A stretch of 64,000 nt of DNA from Cladocopium goreaui (lineage: Eukaryota; Sar; Dinophyceae; Suessiales; Symbiodiniaceae), in contig CAMXCT020002364.1 in assembly GCA_947184155.2 (NCBI GenBank), positions 31,450-95,449 of the forward strand, given 5' to 3'. A model generated the notes under the pieces. It was not told the origin of the DNA and searched no databases. It saw only the letters and a list, made by a program, of their open reading frames with translations. Made by a program: the position numbers and the translations under genes. Below, piece by piece: positions 37,901 through 46,955 of this stretch (its first letter is position 1; every line of letters starts with the position of its first letter).

Positions 37901-40634
37901 TACGTCACTGGGTTGGTGTTGGATGAACTCCAAGACGAAAAGTCTTATGGAGGTCACAGGTCGAGCCTTGAAAGACCGTGTAGCAATGTGAGTTGGAAAA
38001 AAAGACCCGGCGAGTTTTCAGGAACAAATTCCCTGTAATTTACAGGTTATCGTTTAAAACACACTTCAAAATCCCGGGGAAATTTGAGCCAATTTTGGGG
38101 CATGAATCAGTAGTTTCGCTATGGCAAAAACGACATTTTTTAAAAAAACCCTCAAAACGCTGGCGCGGTTTCCCCCCCGGCGGGATGTTTTTGTACATAT
38201 ATTTGCATCATGTGTTCAAATGTTTTCAAACAGCACCTGGCTGACCTCTGCTGATGCCGCCAGCTCAGTCCCTGGCTCTCCATTGATGACGATGGCCTAG
38301 CCCACGAGTTGGTAACCAGTGGCCAGGGGAGGATTGGTCAGTTGTATTAGGATGTGTATCCATATATGAATATTAATCATTGAAATTTATTGTAATATAT
38401 GTACATATATATATTATAAGTATATATTATATTATATTATATTATATTATATTATATTGTATTATATTATATTATATTATATTATTATTATTATTATTAT
38501 ATTATTATTATTACATTATTATTATATTTTATTATATTATATTGTATTATATTGTATTATATTACATTATATTATATTACATTATATATATATATATGTA
38601 TACACATATTATATTATATTATATTATATTATATTATATTATATTATTATATTATATTACTATATTATATTACTATATTATATTACTATATTATATTACT
38701 ATATTATATTATATTATACTATATTATATTATACTATATTATATTATATTACATTATACTACATCATATTATATTATATTATATTATATTATATTATATT
38801 ATATTATATTATATTATATATATTATATATATTATATTATATTATATTATATAATCTTATATAATATAAGATAATATAATATAATTTGATATAATAGATT
38901 ATATTATACTATATTATACAAAATTGGTATAAATTAGTTTCATATTGTGTATTTTTCATGGGTGTATCGTATGAATGTACTCAAACATGATTGAACATAT
39001 CATCATGCATTTCACGACCTCCGACCTGGATTGTCGTCCTCAACTATTCCCTTTTTTCCCTACCTGAAACAAGCCCTTAAAATAACCAGGACCAGCACCC
39101 AGTCGGATGAGTGTTTCAGCCGGTTTCAGCTAGGACAATGACAAATGACGGGCAACCGATTTTCACAATTTGGGGTATCAGTGATTGTTAATGTTCATTC
39201 TTACTTGCCCGTTCTTGAAAGTGGCCCTAGGACTATATAGTCCCCAAATTCAAAAAAAAAATGCAGGCCCCAAATAGAAGGCTCCCAACTCAGTGTGATT
39301 CCCAAGCAAACAAACCATGAAACAATGGATCTGGGGGTCCTCTACTGCGACATCTCGGACCCATCACCAACAAGCCTGGTGTCGCCGCGAGGTTCGAAGA
39401 TTGGACCTTGAAGCCAAACATGAGTACCATGGTACCAGAGGTGCATGTCAGTGGTGTGTGGGTTTCTGTGCCATGGGTACCTGATGCCAAATGTTCGTAC
39501 TTTGTCACAAGATTAGAGTATACAAGTTGTAGTTATAAGTTATATTAAACAATTGCCATGACGTGACGTGTGTGAAATGAGCTTCCTTTTCCATATTATA
39601 GAAGTTAGATACAAATAGCAAATATGGAAATTTCATGAAATCTTTGTAATGGACTCAACTTTGACCCAACTGCCACAATGCTCGGGTCGCTGGCATGGCA
39701 TCTGCTGCAATCGAAAAAATGTGTGGCGGAAGAGCCTCACTCAGAACTTGGATTGGGAGATCTTAGGACGTCACTCTGCTCACTCTGCTGTTGATTATTG
39801 ATGAGTTATTGATGAGTTATTGATGAGCATAAATCCTCTATGAAACGCCCACTGAGGCATGGACCCGAACTTCAGATGCAAACCTGGCTTGGAGCGGCCC
39901 AGCTGGGTCGATATTCAATGGACGAGGCTCGGCCAAAAATACTGTTCCAACATGTTCCAACGGGCCATCTCTGGAGTCAACACAGAGGGGACAGAGCGAC
40001 TAAAAGACCAAAGCAATCCGAAGCATACAAAAGCCACGAAACGGCATTTTTTGGAGGTCGTCGCGAATAAACTGGGTACAAAACACGTTCAAACTGGGAT
40101 GCCTTCGGGGTAGTACATACACGCTATATAGATCTAGCTAGAAACCCAGACCCCTTAGATCACCACCCAACTGTATCTCACCATGTCTGCTTAGTCCTGC
40201 CTGTATTGGTCCAACACTTGGGAGGAGTACAAGGGCAGCACCTGACATCTTAACAATTGGCACAATTGGAAGCGCTGATGGATTTCCGCACCTGGAAGGG
40301 GTTTACTGCCAAAAGAATGCGAGACACCCAGGTGTAGACCAACTGCTTGGAAAAACGCACCTCAGTGAGTCGCAGCGAGTCGCGGAGAGTCAGAAAACAT
40401 GCGACCAACGCAATTTCTGCAGGGTCAAAGAAAGCTGACTGTGATTGACTGTGTGGATGGGTACAAAACATGCGAAACATGGTACAACGGGGGTACAACC
40501 CTTCTGCTGTTGCGCTTGAGTCAGCTGGATGTGGTTCTAGTCTACTTCGCACCTAAGGCAGCAACTCGAATCGTATGCAGCAATGCAGCTTTGGTCACTG
40601 TGTCGAGCAGGCAAACGTCCTCCTCACCCACCAC
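25050..40634 (-). CDS. Myosin heavy chain (motor domain and neck), at least 22 exons
   Basis: Actin-based ATPase motor of the cytoskeleton. Frame-consistent exons in reading order: 40634-40566, 40360-40292, 38296-38277, 36406-36312, 35515-35477, 35232-35201, 35013-34966, 34873-34846, about 34690-34635, about 33950-33888, 33452-33431, 32118-32016, 29946-29891, about 29690-29640, 29195-29142, 28921-28880, 28555 to about 28494, 28112-28025, 27241-27154, 26757-26722, 26583-26525 and 25693-25613. Probable neck exons lie near 25400-25340 and 25125-25050. Several exons are still missing (loop 1, parts of switch 2, loop 2), as are the extreme N-terminus above 40.64 kb and any tail below 25 kb. Mapped splices use GT and GC donors about equally, with one GA. 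No myosin class can be assigned by eye. Introns carry a 789-bp mobile element and several minisatellites; intron stretches not listed separately show nothing recognisable. Confidence 0.9.
25613..27241 (-). CDS. Myosin actin-binding, SH helix and converter exons
   Basis: Exon 27241-27154 encodes FRLSLRQLIGKIDVSDPHFV then RCIKPNTEK, the conserved PHFVRCIKPN block. Exon 26757-26722 encodes VLEQLLFSGILE; exon 26583-26525 encodes VQIRQKGFASRASFDDFLK, giving the SH-helix/relay-to-converter sequence. Exon 25693-25613 encodes DLVKHLMEKLKLDAGGMQV then GKTKVFLK, the end of the converter. Donors here are GC, GC, GC and a probable GA. A coding-like piece near 25400-25340 (RRYNMALRLQAVMRS) may be an IQ-type light-chain site. 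Confidence 0.9.
25860..26052. repeat. GATGATGGT microsatellite in myosin intron
   Basis: Trinucleotide-based GAT/GGT runs with a 9-bp period. All frames stay open, producing apparent poly-His, poly-Met or Pro-Ser-Ser peptides; these are repeat effects. It lies between the converter exons 26525 and 25693. Confidence 0.9.
28025..33950 (-). CDS. Myosin upper-motor exons
   Basis: Exons near 33950-33888 (GIDDLQAFEELKE) and 33452-33431 (22 nt, ALDALGI) join in frame. Exon 32118-32016 carries KITVGKDLVETPQRGEQANA then ARDSL. Exon 29946-29891 carries FEHNSLEQLLINLCNVRL, matching the NSFEQLCIN block after switch 2. Then come QFFNNF near 29690, VLQLLDGRAGILDVLDEE at 29195-29142, VVMPKASDESFASK at 28921-28880, QHPRLVKPKTGGKLLF from 28555, and VMYNCEGFLQKNVDKPPEDF at 28112-28025. 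Each is a familiar myosin block in the correct order. Confidence 0.85.
31036..31824. mobile_element. 789-bp terminal-inverted-repeat DNA element
   Basis: Its ends are exact 25-bp inverted repeats: the left (31036-31060) begins AAAAAAATGGTAAAACAGGG and the right (31800-31824) is its complement. The match extends further with one mismatch. The 5-bp sequence CTGGG directly flanks both sides (31031-31035 and 31825-31829), a likely target-site duplication. Inside the left end, GCTGGGACATCCCAGC is near-palindromic. The interior is more AT-rich than the surroundings and carries one minus-strand ORF with no recognised transposase. It sits in a myosin intron between exons 32016 and 29946. Perfect ends suggest a young insertion. 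The superfamily is undetermined; 5-bp duplications are unusual among common families. Confidence 0.85.
31252..31662 (-). CDS. Small zinc-finger-like protein of the 789-bp element
   Basis: An open frame of 136 codons lies wholly within the element and runs antisense to nothing recognised. The N-terminal half has closely spaced cysteines (CKQCKNCLEAKQRYREKN), then a Lys/Arg/Gln-rich helix (RDKLRQYAIQYHQRKKEQ). The C-terminal half has a C2H2-like motif: CPVCG, 12 residues, then RHEESIKH. The Y-x-KN-x-x-KLxxY style followed by such a finger recalls short DNA-binding-type proteins that I associate with large algal DNA viruses and mobile elements; this is from memory and not tested. It could be the element's DNA-binding protein, acting with a transposase supplied elsewhere. 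Amino-acid composition differs from neighbouring host exons. Confidence 0.6.
   Translation of the reverse strand: MKGIIVEVVRVSMCRFRFKFYQAVVQRCRISCLNYYRDECKQCKNCLEAKQRYREKNRDKLRQYAIQYHQRKKEQTTEEKKNTNELKTECPVCGSIINKYQVKRHEESIKHQTKLKGKEQPKVVRNGDDETGMLGI
32511..32577. repeat. 10-bp minisatellite GTGGTTCATG
   Basis: Six exact copies and one partial copy of a 10-mer in a myosin intron. Confidence 0.95.
32925..33060. repeat. 11-bp minisatellite ATTCATTATGC
   Basis: About a dozen copies of an 11-mer, nearly perfect, in a myosin intron; it ends in ATTCATGATATTCATG variants. Confidence 0.95.
33550..33665. repeat. AT-rich microsatellite stretch
   Basis: TATATATGTGTG and ATATTTAT runs in a myosin intron; low complexity. 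Confidence 0.75.
34846..35515 (-). CDS. Myosin switch-1 region exons
   Basis: Exon 35515-35477 encodes VLRTNPIMEAFGN; 35232-35201 encodes AMTVRNNNSS and part of Arg; 35013-34966 continues (R)FVKWLNFHTQDGRLV; 34873-34846 encodes CEVQQYLLE. Joined, they read NPIMEAFGN-AMTVRNNNSSR-F, the conserved switch-1 block of myosins, then the strand before YLLEKSR. Phases agree at each joint, with donors GT, GC, GT and GC in order. An exon near 34690-34635 with KGERSYHIFFQLL follows. Confidence 0.9.
35654..35770. repeat. 9-bp minisatellite AACTTATAT
   Basis: About twelve copies of a 9-mer in the intron between myosin exons at 36312 and 35515. Confidence 0.95.
36312..38296 (-). CDS. Myosin P-loop, split by an intron inside the motif
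   Basis: A 20-nt micro-exon at 38296-38277 encodes AIVINGE with a GC donor that cuts the Glu codon. Exon 36406-36312 completes it as (E)SGAGKTESAKLIMSFIAE. Together they give NGESGAGKTE, the myosin ATP-binding P-loop. The 1.87-kb intron between them carries the 70-bp G-rich minisatellite. Frame continuity across the joint is exact (20 nt plus 95 nt, codon completed as GA|G). Confidence 0.9.
36590..37917. repeat. About 70-bp G-rich minisatellite in myosin intron
   Basis: Roughly 20 head-to-tail copies of a 56-75-bp unit. Each unit has CATGCACATCTTACGTTACG, then TCACTGGGTTGGGGGGGTGG, then GTTAACGTTCATGTTAAC. The last is an inverted pair of GTTAAC. The G tract varies from 4 to 13 bases between copies. 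Open frames over the array (HMHILRYVTGLGG type) come from the repeat. Confidence 0.95.
38395..38905. repeat. ATATT pentanucleotide microsatellite
   Basis: About 500 bp of ATATT units with trinucleotide ATT and other variants. Several open frames of Ile and Tyr are artefacts. It lies in a myosin intron. Confidence 0.95.
40292..40634 (-). CDS. Myosin N-terminal motor exons
   Basis: Exon 40634-40566 (23 codons) encodes VVGEEDVCLLDTVTKAALL then HTIR, and exon 40360-40292 (23 codons) encodes VRFSKQLVYTWVSRILLAV then NPFQ. Joined in phase 0 they match the myosin signature of a Leu-rich helix leading into the YTxxGxILxAVNPF strand ahead of the P-loop. Both acceptors are AG|G and both donors GT. The usual Gly before ILLAVNPF is replaced (WVSR). 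Earlier N-terminal exons were not identified above 40634. Confidence 0.9.
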
Positions 40635-41793
40635 CTGCACACAATGGTTTGAGGTTCACTGGATCCTCAATAGGCCATGATTAGGCCAGGCTATCTGAGA
40701 TAAACTGTTTTGATCTCCCACAACTTCCACTAGTTCTTAAAGTATGCAGTCGGCAGCCACCGCCTGCTGCTGGTGAACTTCTTCCAAATCATTGACGCCG
40801 ACGGCCGGGATCTCCAGGGCCTGCCAAGTGTCTTGAGTGAAATGCAATTGGGAAGCACTGAGGCCTTCACACATCTCATCTGTTCAGATTTGGAAGGAGC
40901 AGAAAAACTGCGTGCACCGAAACCCATCAGAGGGTCTCTACAAGAACATCCTGTTTGTAGGTAATCCATCCCCGAATTTCTGGAGTATCGCAGATAGACA
41001 TCAGCCAAGTGTAGGATGGACTGCGCTTGTAGCTGGCCTCTCCTTCTTCTGTCCCAAACCTAGTGCGGCGATTGGTACGGCAAACATCACCAGGGGGACC
41101 CAGGGCAACGGACTTAGCTGGCAGTCAGCCCCCAAGAAAGGGGAATAAACAGTAAAAGTGAAGGAGACATAAGATAACAAACAATTTTGACAATATGCTT
41201 TATTCATCTTTATGCTACAAGCAGAAAAATGACGATACAAAACTATACAAAACTAATATAGTAGTACAAACAACACAAAGAAGAAGAGATGGAAAATCCT
41301 CCAACTTGGAAGCCCGCTTTGATCTTTGGATTTGCGAATTCCTTATCCTGAAGAGATCCATCAGCCGGAGAATGACTGAGCCCCTTGCGTGGCAATGCCA
41401 TCGATGCTATCATGCAACCAACATGGAGCCCAAACCTGGCTGTCCATGTGATCTATGAGACAGGTGTTAGTACCTTTTGTTGGAAAAAAGGATGGGGCCG
41501 ACTTACCGCAACGATTGCGCATGACTGTCTATCTCTCCAATATATTCTTACAAGAAACAACTTCAACCAGGGCAGTGCACGACTGCCATCTTGGCGTGCA
41601 AGACGATGCAGCAAAGTGTTGACATGCGCATATTTTGACAGCGTTTGCCACTGGCGACATCGTTGCAGCGCGGTCATGGGAATGACGCCCTTGCAGGCTG
41701 TCTGCTCGGTATTAAAAAACTGCTTCAAGGACCTTTGCCTTTTCCACAGCGCAGAAGTCAATCATTGTTCAAAGAAGCGGTCAATCTCCAGCT
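40635..41793. other. Gap between myosin and ubiquitin-like gene
   Basis: Expected location of the first myosin exon(s) and possibly the 3' untranslated region of nothing else recognised. Open frames here have no domain I can name. Confidence 0.4.
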
Positions 41794-42619
41794 CTAGCAG
41801 CCGCGCAGTTTCAACACCAAGTGAACTGTGCTCAAATCTGTAATATTGTAATCCTGGAGGGAGCGGGCATCTTCCATGTGCCGCCCTGCAAAGATGAGTG
41901 CTTGCTGGTCAGGAGGTGCTCCATCTGCATCACATATCATTCCCTTCAGGCCGGATCCATCCTTACACAGCTCTTGGTCCCTTTCCCAGAGCGCTGGCAT
42001 AGGCCAGAATCGACTGGGTGGCCCTTTTCCAAATAGTTTTGAGTACTTCTTGAACGTCAGCGAATATCGTTCTGGTTCTGGTCGTCAGATCTTGGATCGT
42101 GGCATATCATTTCATTCACCAGGCGCATGCAAAGCTAGCATGCCATACCTGATCAACATACCAACTGGGCGATAGCAGGGCTCCACAGCTTGCAGCTTTT
42201 GTCCTGACGCGCTTGGTAGGAGGTTCTGCAGCCAGCCTTGGCGCTGCAGTGTCGCCATTCAATGCTTTCAAAATGAAGAAGCGACTGGCTTCAATCAGCA
42301 GCTCATCCAAGGATGCGTTGGAGTCGATGTGGACCGAGTCAGCTTTTTGGTAGCAGCTGATCTCGCCAGTTTTAATCACTTTCTTCTCTAAATACTCCCT
42401 GACCGCTAGACCATCTGGGCTCTGCCAAAACCGAGACATTTCCTCGGCCGCAGCTTTGACCAACACTGAAGCTGCTTCGCCTTGAATCTTTGCAACTGTG
42501 ATCCCTTTACCTCCACAGAGAGTGAAGAGTGGGATGGAAGGAACTGGGCCTACCTTTGTTGTTGGCTCAACATTCAAAGTAATAGTTTTGCCTGTCAATG
42601 TCTTCGCGAATATCCGCAT
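41794..42619 (-). CDS. Split-ubiquitin / GRDP-like fusion protein, three exons
   Basis: Exons 42619-42550, 42510-42136 and 42077-41794 join in frame to 242 codons plus TAG. Exon 1 starts at ATG 42617-42619 and encodes [18 protein letters not shown], a near-copy of the ubiquitin N-terminus; exon 2 continues with ITVAKIQ. The C-terminal 50 residues ([45 protein letters not shown]) match ubiquitin from the central helix to its end, with Cys in place of the last Gly. Between them lies a different domain: a helical segment with [16 protein letters not shown] and [12 protein letters not shown], resembling glycine-rich-domain-protein-like (DUF1399-type) modules of dinoflagellates, then [19 protein letters not shown]. 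Introns of 39 and 58 nt are inferred, both with GC donors; the second acceptor could also be 6 nt further on. Role unknown; conjugation through RGC is doubtful. Confidence 0.75.
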
Positions 42620-42669
42620 GAGCTGACCTGCGCCAGAACTGCTGCTGGCAGTGGCACAAGGTGCTAATC

Positions 42670-43210
42670 AAGCCATGTAGAGCTACTGCGGGCAGAACAA
42701 ATTTGAGATTGAGATCCATTAATGTTCATGACATGTTAATCCTGGAATGACCAGGATGGCAGCCTTGAATTTGTTGTTTGCATGGTGTTTCCCGGCTCAA
42801 AGAGCACAGTATGCTGCCTATGAGCCAGCCGGCCACATCAGCACAGAGAAATTTCATGGAAATTCCAAAATAAAGCAAAAACTATATCATGACTGAACAA
42901 TCCTGAATGACCCTCCCTGATTCGTACATTGGAGACGACAACGAAGTCAAACCACGGAAGCGTCATTGACTCATGCTGCACAAATAGTTCTATGATGTTC
43001 CATTCGCTGTGACAGGGTTTATCAATGGCGACAAGTACTTGGGGTGATAACAGTGATAACCCAATGATATCCAATGATCTCAAATACAAGCAGCGCCAGC
43101 CCTTGGATCCCTTGGCCAAATGTCAGGAGATCGTTACAGATTGCCATGATTCCCCCAACCTGGTCTGGATGTGGCACCCAAAGGCGTCGCATGTACACCG
43201 CCTGGCCGGG
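42670..43210. other. No recognised gene
   Basis: A minus-strand frame near 43080-42940 has some protein-like sequence (LLSPQVLVAIDKPCHSE) but no family I can name. Confidence 0.35.
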
Positions 43211-43290
43211 CAGCTGTGTCAGGCTGTGTCAGGCTGTGTCAGGCTGTGTCAGGCTGTGTCAGGCTGTGTCAGGCTGTGTCAGGCTGTGTC
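43211..43290. repeat. 10-bp minisatellite AGGCTGTGTC
   Basis: Seven exact tandem copies of a 10-mer (43221-43290) preceded by one variant. Confidence 0.95.
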
Positions 43291-46067
43291 TTTCTCCCAC
43301 TGTGTAGCTCACAACTGGCTGACGGCTGCGATCTTGGGAGTGTCATGGGTAAAAATATGTAAAAATCGAGGTGTCTATCTGCCAACATCAACAACCTCAA
43401 CAACCTCAACAAGTTTGACATATTGAATATTATTGAATGTTGCAAGAACTGGGCGCCTCACACATTCATACCCATTTGGGATCCAAATTGCACAACCAAC
43501 AGTACTTCCGCTTTCTTGTATCCTTTTACTTTTACACATTCACTAGATTTCACGAGTCTGTGTTTTTTCAATGCCCGGGTACTGCTGGCCAATAACAAGC
43601 TTTAAGGAAATAATTAGGAAACTCCCTCGATCCGATTTGAGGCTCAGACTGCCCCACATGGATCAGCCGGCACTACCCGGGTTCGGTCGTATACTTCCCA
43701 TGGGCCCGAGCTACGTCATCGAAGACTTGTCACAGGTGGTGGTTCTGAGGATAATTTCAAGAACAGCCGTTTCACATGCTCCCAGATTGATGCTCAAGGA
43801 GGTTGAGGTCTTGTGTAAATTGAGATCAAAACTGAATGCACAACGCGCGGTATGTTGGGTCACATGACTTGGTGATGGCTGCTTGGTATGCCCCCTGCAT
43901 GTTGCCGCAGGGGAGTTGGGAGCTTGGATTGTTGAATGCTCGGCAGGTTTCAGGGTGACAAGGGGTTGGTGGGCCCAGCTGATATCATTTGTGACTTGTG
44001 TTTCAAATTTCTCTGAAAGCCGAATGACTGCAGTCGCAAACATGATCTTGATCAACGAGAGTGTGCTCTTTCCTGCATCTAAGCTGCTCGAGATCATGGC
44101 TGAGCCAATGTCCTGGATTCCCTGGATGTTCAGCCGTGATGCTTCAACGCTTTTGATTTCGGGTGAGCTTCAACGCTTCGGTGCAAGTCCCGAGCATGGG
44201 CTCTGTGGCTGATGCAGGAGGTACAACATGATACAATCTGGACATGGAAATCTATGGAAGTCTAATATCCAACAGTGAAATAAACAAAATAAACATGTAC
44301 GAGTAGATCATGTAGCCGATGTCAACCATCTCGATTCTGCTGAACCTAAATCCCATGCTGAACCTAAATCTTGCCTATCTTGCCTTCAGCTGCCTTCTCG
44401 GGGACGATTTCTGCGGAAACAGTGCTATGTGCTATTGCTATTCACAAAAAATAGTGCTGAGACAAGCAGCAAGCAGTGCATTTCAATCATTTCAGCACTT
44501 AAATGTGCCGGGGCTTGAACATCAGCTCGAAATTGGTGTCTTTAGAATGGAAGCATGCCCAACAATTCATGACGATGGATTCCACTCCTAAATGATATTT
44601 CGTGACAGAGTATCCACGTGATCCACGTGCCATTTCGATTTGATGACTCTGCTTGTCTCATCCAGGCGAAATTAAGCTCACGAAAAGGCCCAGGAGCACA
44701 GGACCGACCGTGCTCTCGAGCGTTAAAAGAATGGAGCATCGCTCCACTTCGAGTGATGTGGTGCGTATCACCTCCAAGTCTAAGAATCTACGCCGTAGAA
44801 CTTAGAACCAGCACAAACAAATTGCAGAACAGCAAGATTTGGTAGAGAGATGGTATCAATAGGCAGGATTATATACTATTATAGGTTTAATAGATGGGAA
44901 TTACTAGATGAGATCAATATATTAAATTCATGGATAGATAGATCGATATATCGATAGCCATGTTACACATATTATACATTCAATACATAGATATGATACA
45001 ATACAAACACACACGCAATCACGTTATTATTAATTCAAATGAAGTATATAAAACATGATTACAGCCCTTTATAATATACGACTATAAAATACGATATATC
45101 ATGATATATATATATAATACTAATAATAAGTAATAATAATATCAAATAGTATCTTATAACTTATAACATTAGATAATAGAGTATGTATTATTTCGCATGT
45201 TGCTCTAATATGTTGGGCTTTGTGTCGCCTTGACTTTGGGATTCGTGTCACCATGTGTCACCTTAACTCCCGGACTTAAGGTGACACAAATTGGCTCATT
45301 TTGGGGTCATGTTGCCTTCATTTTAGAACCCTCCCAGATCCCCCACCAAACGGTGACCGAGGTAAAAGTTAAGGTGACACAGAGGGAGAAGTAGGCTGTA
45401 AAGAGACCTCCAAAACGTGGTAGAGCTACATCCTATAAGATATATTATATATATACGTATATTTATATGTTTATTTATATTTTATATCCATATCTATATC
45501 TATATTTATATTCATATAATATTAATAGAGTATATCAAATAGATCTTTCTAAATTTATTGTACGTACATTTATTGTACTGCATCTTGGTCCGCTGAAATG
45601 CACTGAGCACAAGCTGACAGTTAACACCACACAGGCTGGATCAGCTGCACCTCAGCTGCACCTGGAAACAGGGATCGAACTGCACATGGAGCAGTGGGAA
45701 TTCGGCTCGGCCGGTGACTGGCAAGGAACGTTGACAGACATTGACAGACATTGACAAGATTTACGAATGAATGACTCTGAACTGAAACTCGAACCTTTTA
45801 GGACAGATTAGTGAAGAATGATCAAGAATGTGCTCTGTTTGAGCGGGTCTAGTCAGTCTAGTCTCAACCGTCCGCTCTTGCAAATCTTTTCAAAGAGCAT
45901 CGTTGTGTTGTCATACAATGAATGGAGCAGTTCCTTCGGCAGGGCCATTCGGCCAATGCCCATTCAACAAGGTCTGTCTCTACGGATGGACCAACAAAAA
46001 GCGTGAGACTTTGATACATCTAGCGATCCATGCGCCACCATGGTGGCAACCCAGATCTATGAGCCTC
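43291..46067. other. Intergenic; one possible nucleotide-binding exon, then AT-rich DNA
   Basis: A minus-strand segment near 44085-44030 reads GKSTLSLIKIMFATAVIRLS after an AG|GA and could be a Walker A exon; no partner exons were found. From 44850 to 45590 the sequence is AT-rich with TATA runs. GTGTCACCTTAACTCCCGG and a partly inverted GGTGACACA lie near 45258 and 45372. Confidence 0.35.
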
Positions 46068-46955
46068 TCACATTGGCAAAGCCACAGTCACAGCTTCAGC
46101 TGCTGGCGCGGCCTCGGCTGCCGGCTCTGCAGGCTCAGCTGCAGGGGCCTCAGCTGCCTCGGTTGCTTCGGCCGCTGCCTCTGTCGGCACCTCCGCAGCC
46201 GCCTCGGCTGCTGGCACCTCGGCGGCAGCTGCCTCGGCCGCCGGCGCCTCGGCGGCAGCTGCCTCGGCCGCCGGCGCTTCAGCAGGAGTCTGAGTCTCAG
46301 CGGGTGTTTCTGCTGGTTGCGTATCAGCAGGTGCTGCAGCTGCTGCCTTTGCATCTGCGGGAGCCGTTGCTGGGGTCACAGACTGGAGGTATGCTTTGCA
46401 TTCTTTCCAGTCATCGCCACAACGTTCGTAAGGGTTACGACCCGAGCCGTCCTTCCGGGTTGGATCGTCACCTTTTTCAATGAGAAATTTGCAAATGTCT
46501 GTCTTCCCAGCCCTTGCTGCCTCATGCAATGGAGTGTTCTGTGTCTTTGTTGATTGATTGTCGACCTTGGCCCCGTACTCCACCAGGATTTTGCACACCT
46601 CGAGTTGATTCCACGCTGCATAGAACAGCGGCGTCTGCCTCAGCTCATCGTAGATGTCAGCATGTGCTTTGGCTTCCAGCAAGACTTTCAGCGTGTCAAC
46701 ATGGCCTTTCTCAGCGGCGAAGTACACTGCAGTGAGGTTCTTTTTGTTGAGAAAGTCCACATCTGCCTTGTGCTCAATCAGAAGGGAACAGGCCTCTGTT
46801 TCGCCCTTCATTGCAGCACAAATCAAACCAGTGTTGTCCCACTCGTCCTTGGCATTGGGATCGGCACCGGCTTCCAAACTTTCCTTCATCTCCTTCACAA
46901 CACCCCTGCGGGATGCACTCACCAACTTTGAATTGGCGCTAGCTCCGCAACCCAT
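46068..46955 (-). CDS. Ankyrin-repeat protein, predicted N-myristoylated
   Basis: An intronless frame of 295 codons from ATG 46953-46955 to TGA 46068-46070. The frame is open for 53 more codons upstream, but this ATG is chosen because it gives MGCGASA, a strong N-myristoylation signal with an adjacent Cys for palmitoylation, pointing to membrane attachment. Residues about 9-185 hold five ankyrin repeats (for example ADPNAKDEWDNTGLICAAMK, TPLFYAAWNQLEVCKILVEY, NTPLHEAARAGKTDICKFL). From about 195 to the end is an Ala/Glu/Pro-rich, probably disordered tail with short AEAPAAEAAA repeats, encoded by GCC/GAG-rich DNA. Ankyrin repeats bind proteins; no partner is evident. Its single exon contrasts with the intron-dense neighbours. 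Confidence 0.85.
   Translation of the reverse strand: MGCGASANSKLVSASRRGVVKEMKESLEAGADPNAKDEWDNTGLICAAMKGETEACSLLIEHKADVDFLNKKNLTAVYFAAEKGHVDTLKVLLEAKAHADIYDELRQTPLFYAAWNQLEVCKILVEYGAKVDNQSTKTQNTPLHEAARAGKTDICKFLIEKGDDPTRKDGSGRNPYERCGDDWKECKAYLQSVTPATAPADAKAAAAAPADTQPAETPAETQTPAEAPAAEAAAAEAPAAEAAAAEVPAAEAAAEVPTEAAAEATEAAEAPAAEPAEPAAEAAPAAEAVTVALPM

Noticed and set aside
36931-37991. Repeated HMHILRYVTGLGG-type ORFs
   Set aside because: They are translations of the 70-bp minisatellite inside a myosin intron; the frame breaks with unit-length changes.
38380-38874. Ile/Tyr-rich ORFs up to 164 codons
   Set aside because: These are translations of an ATATT microsatellite.
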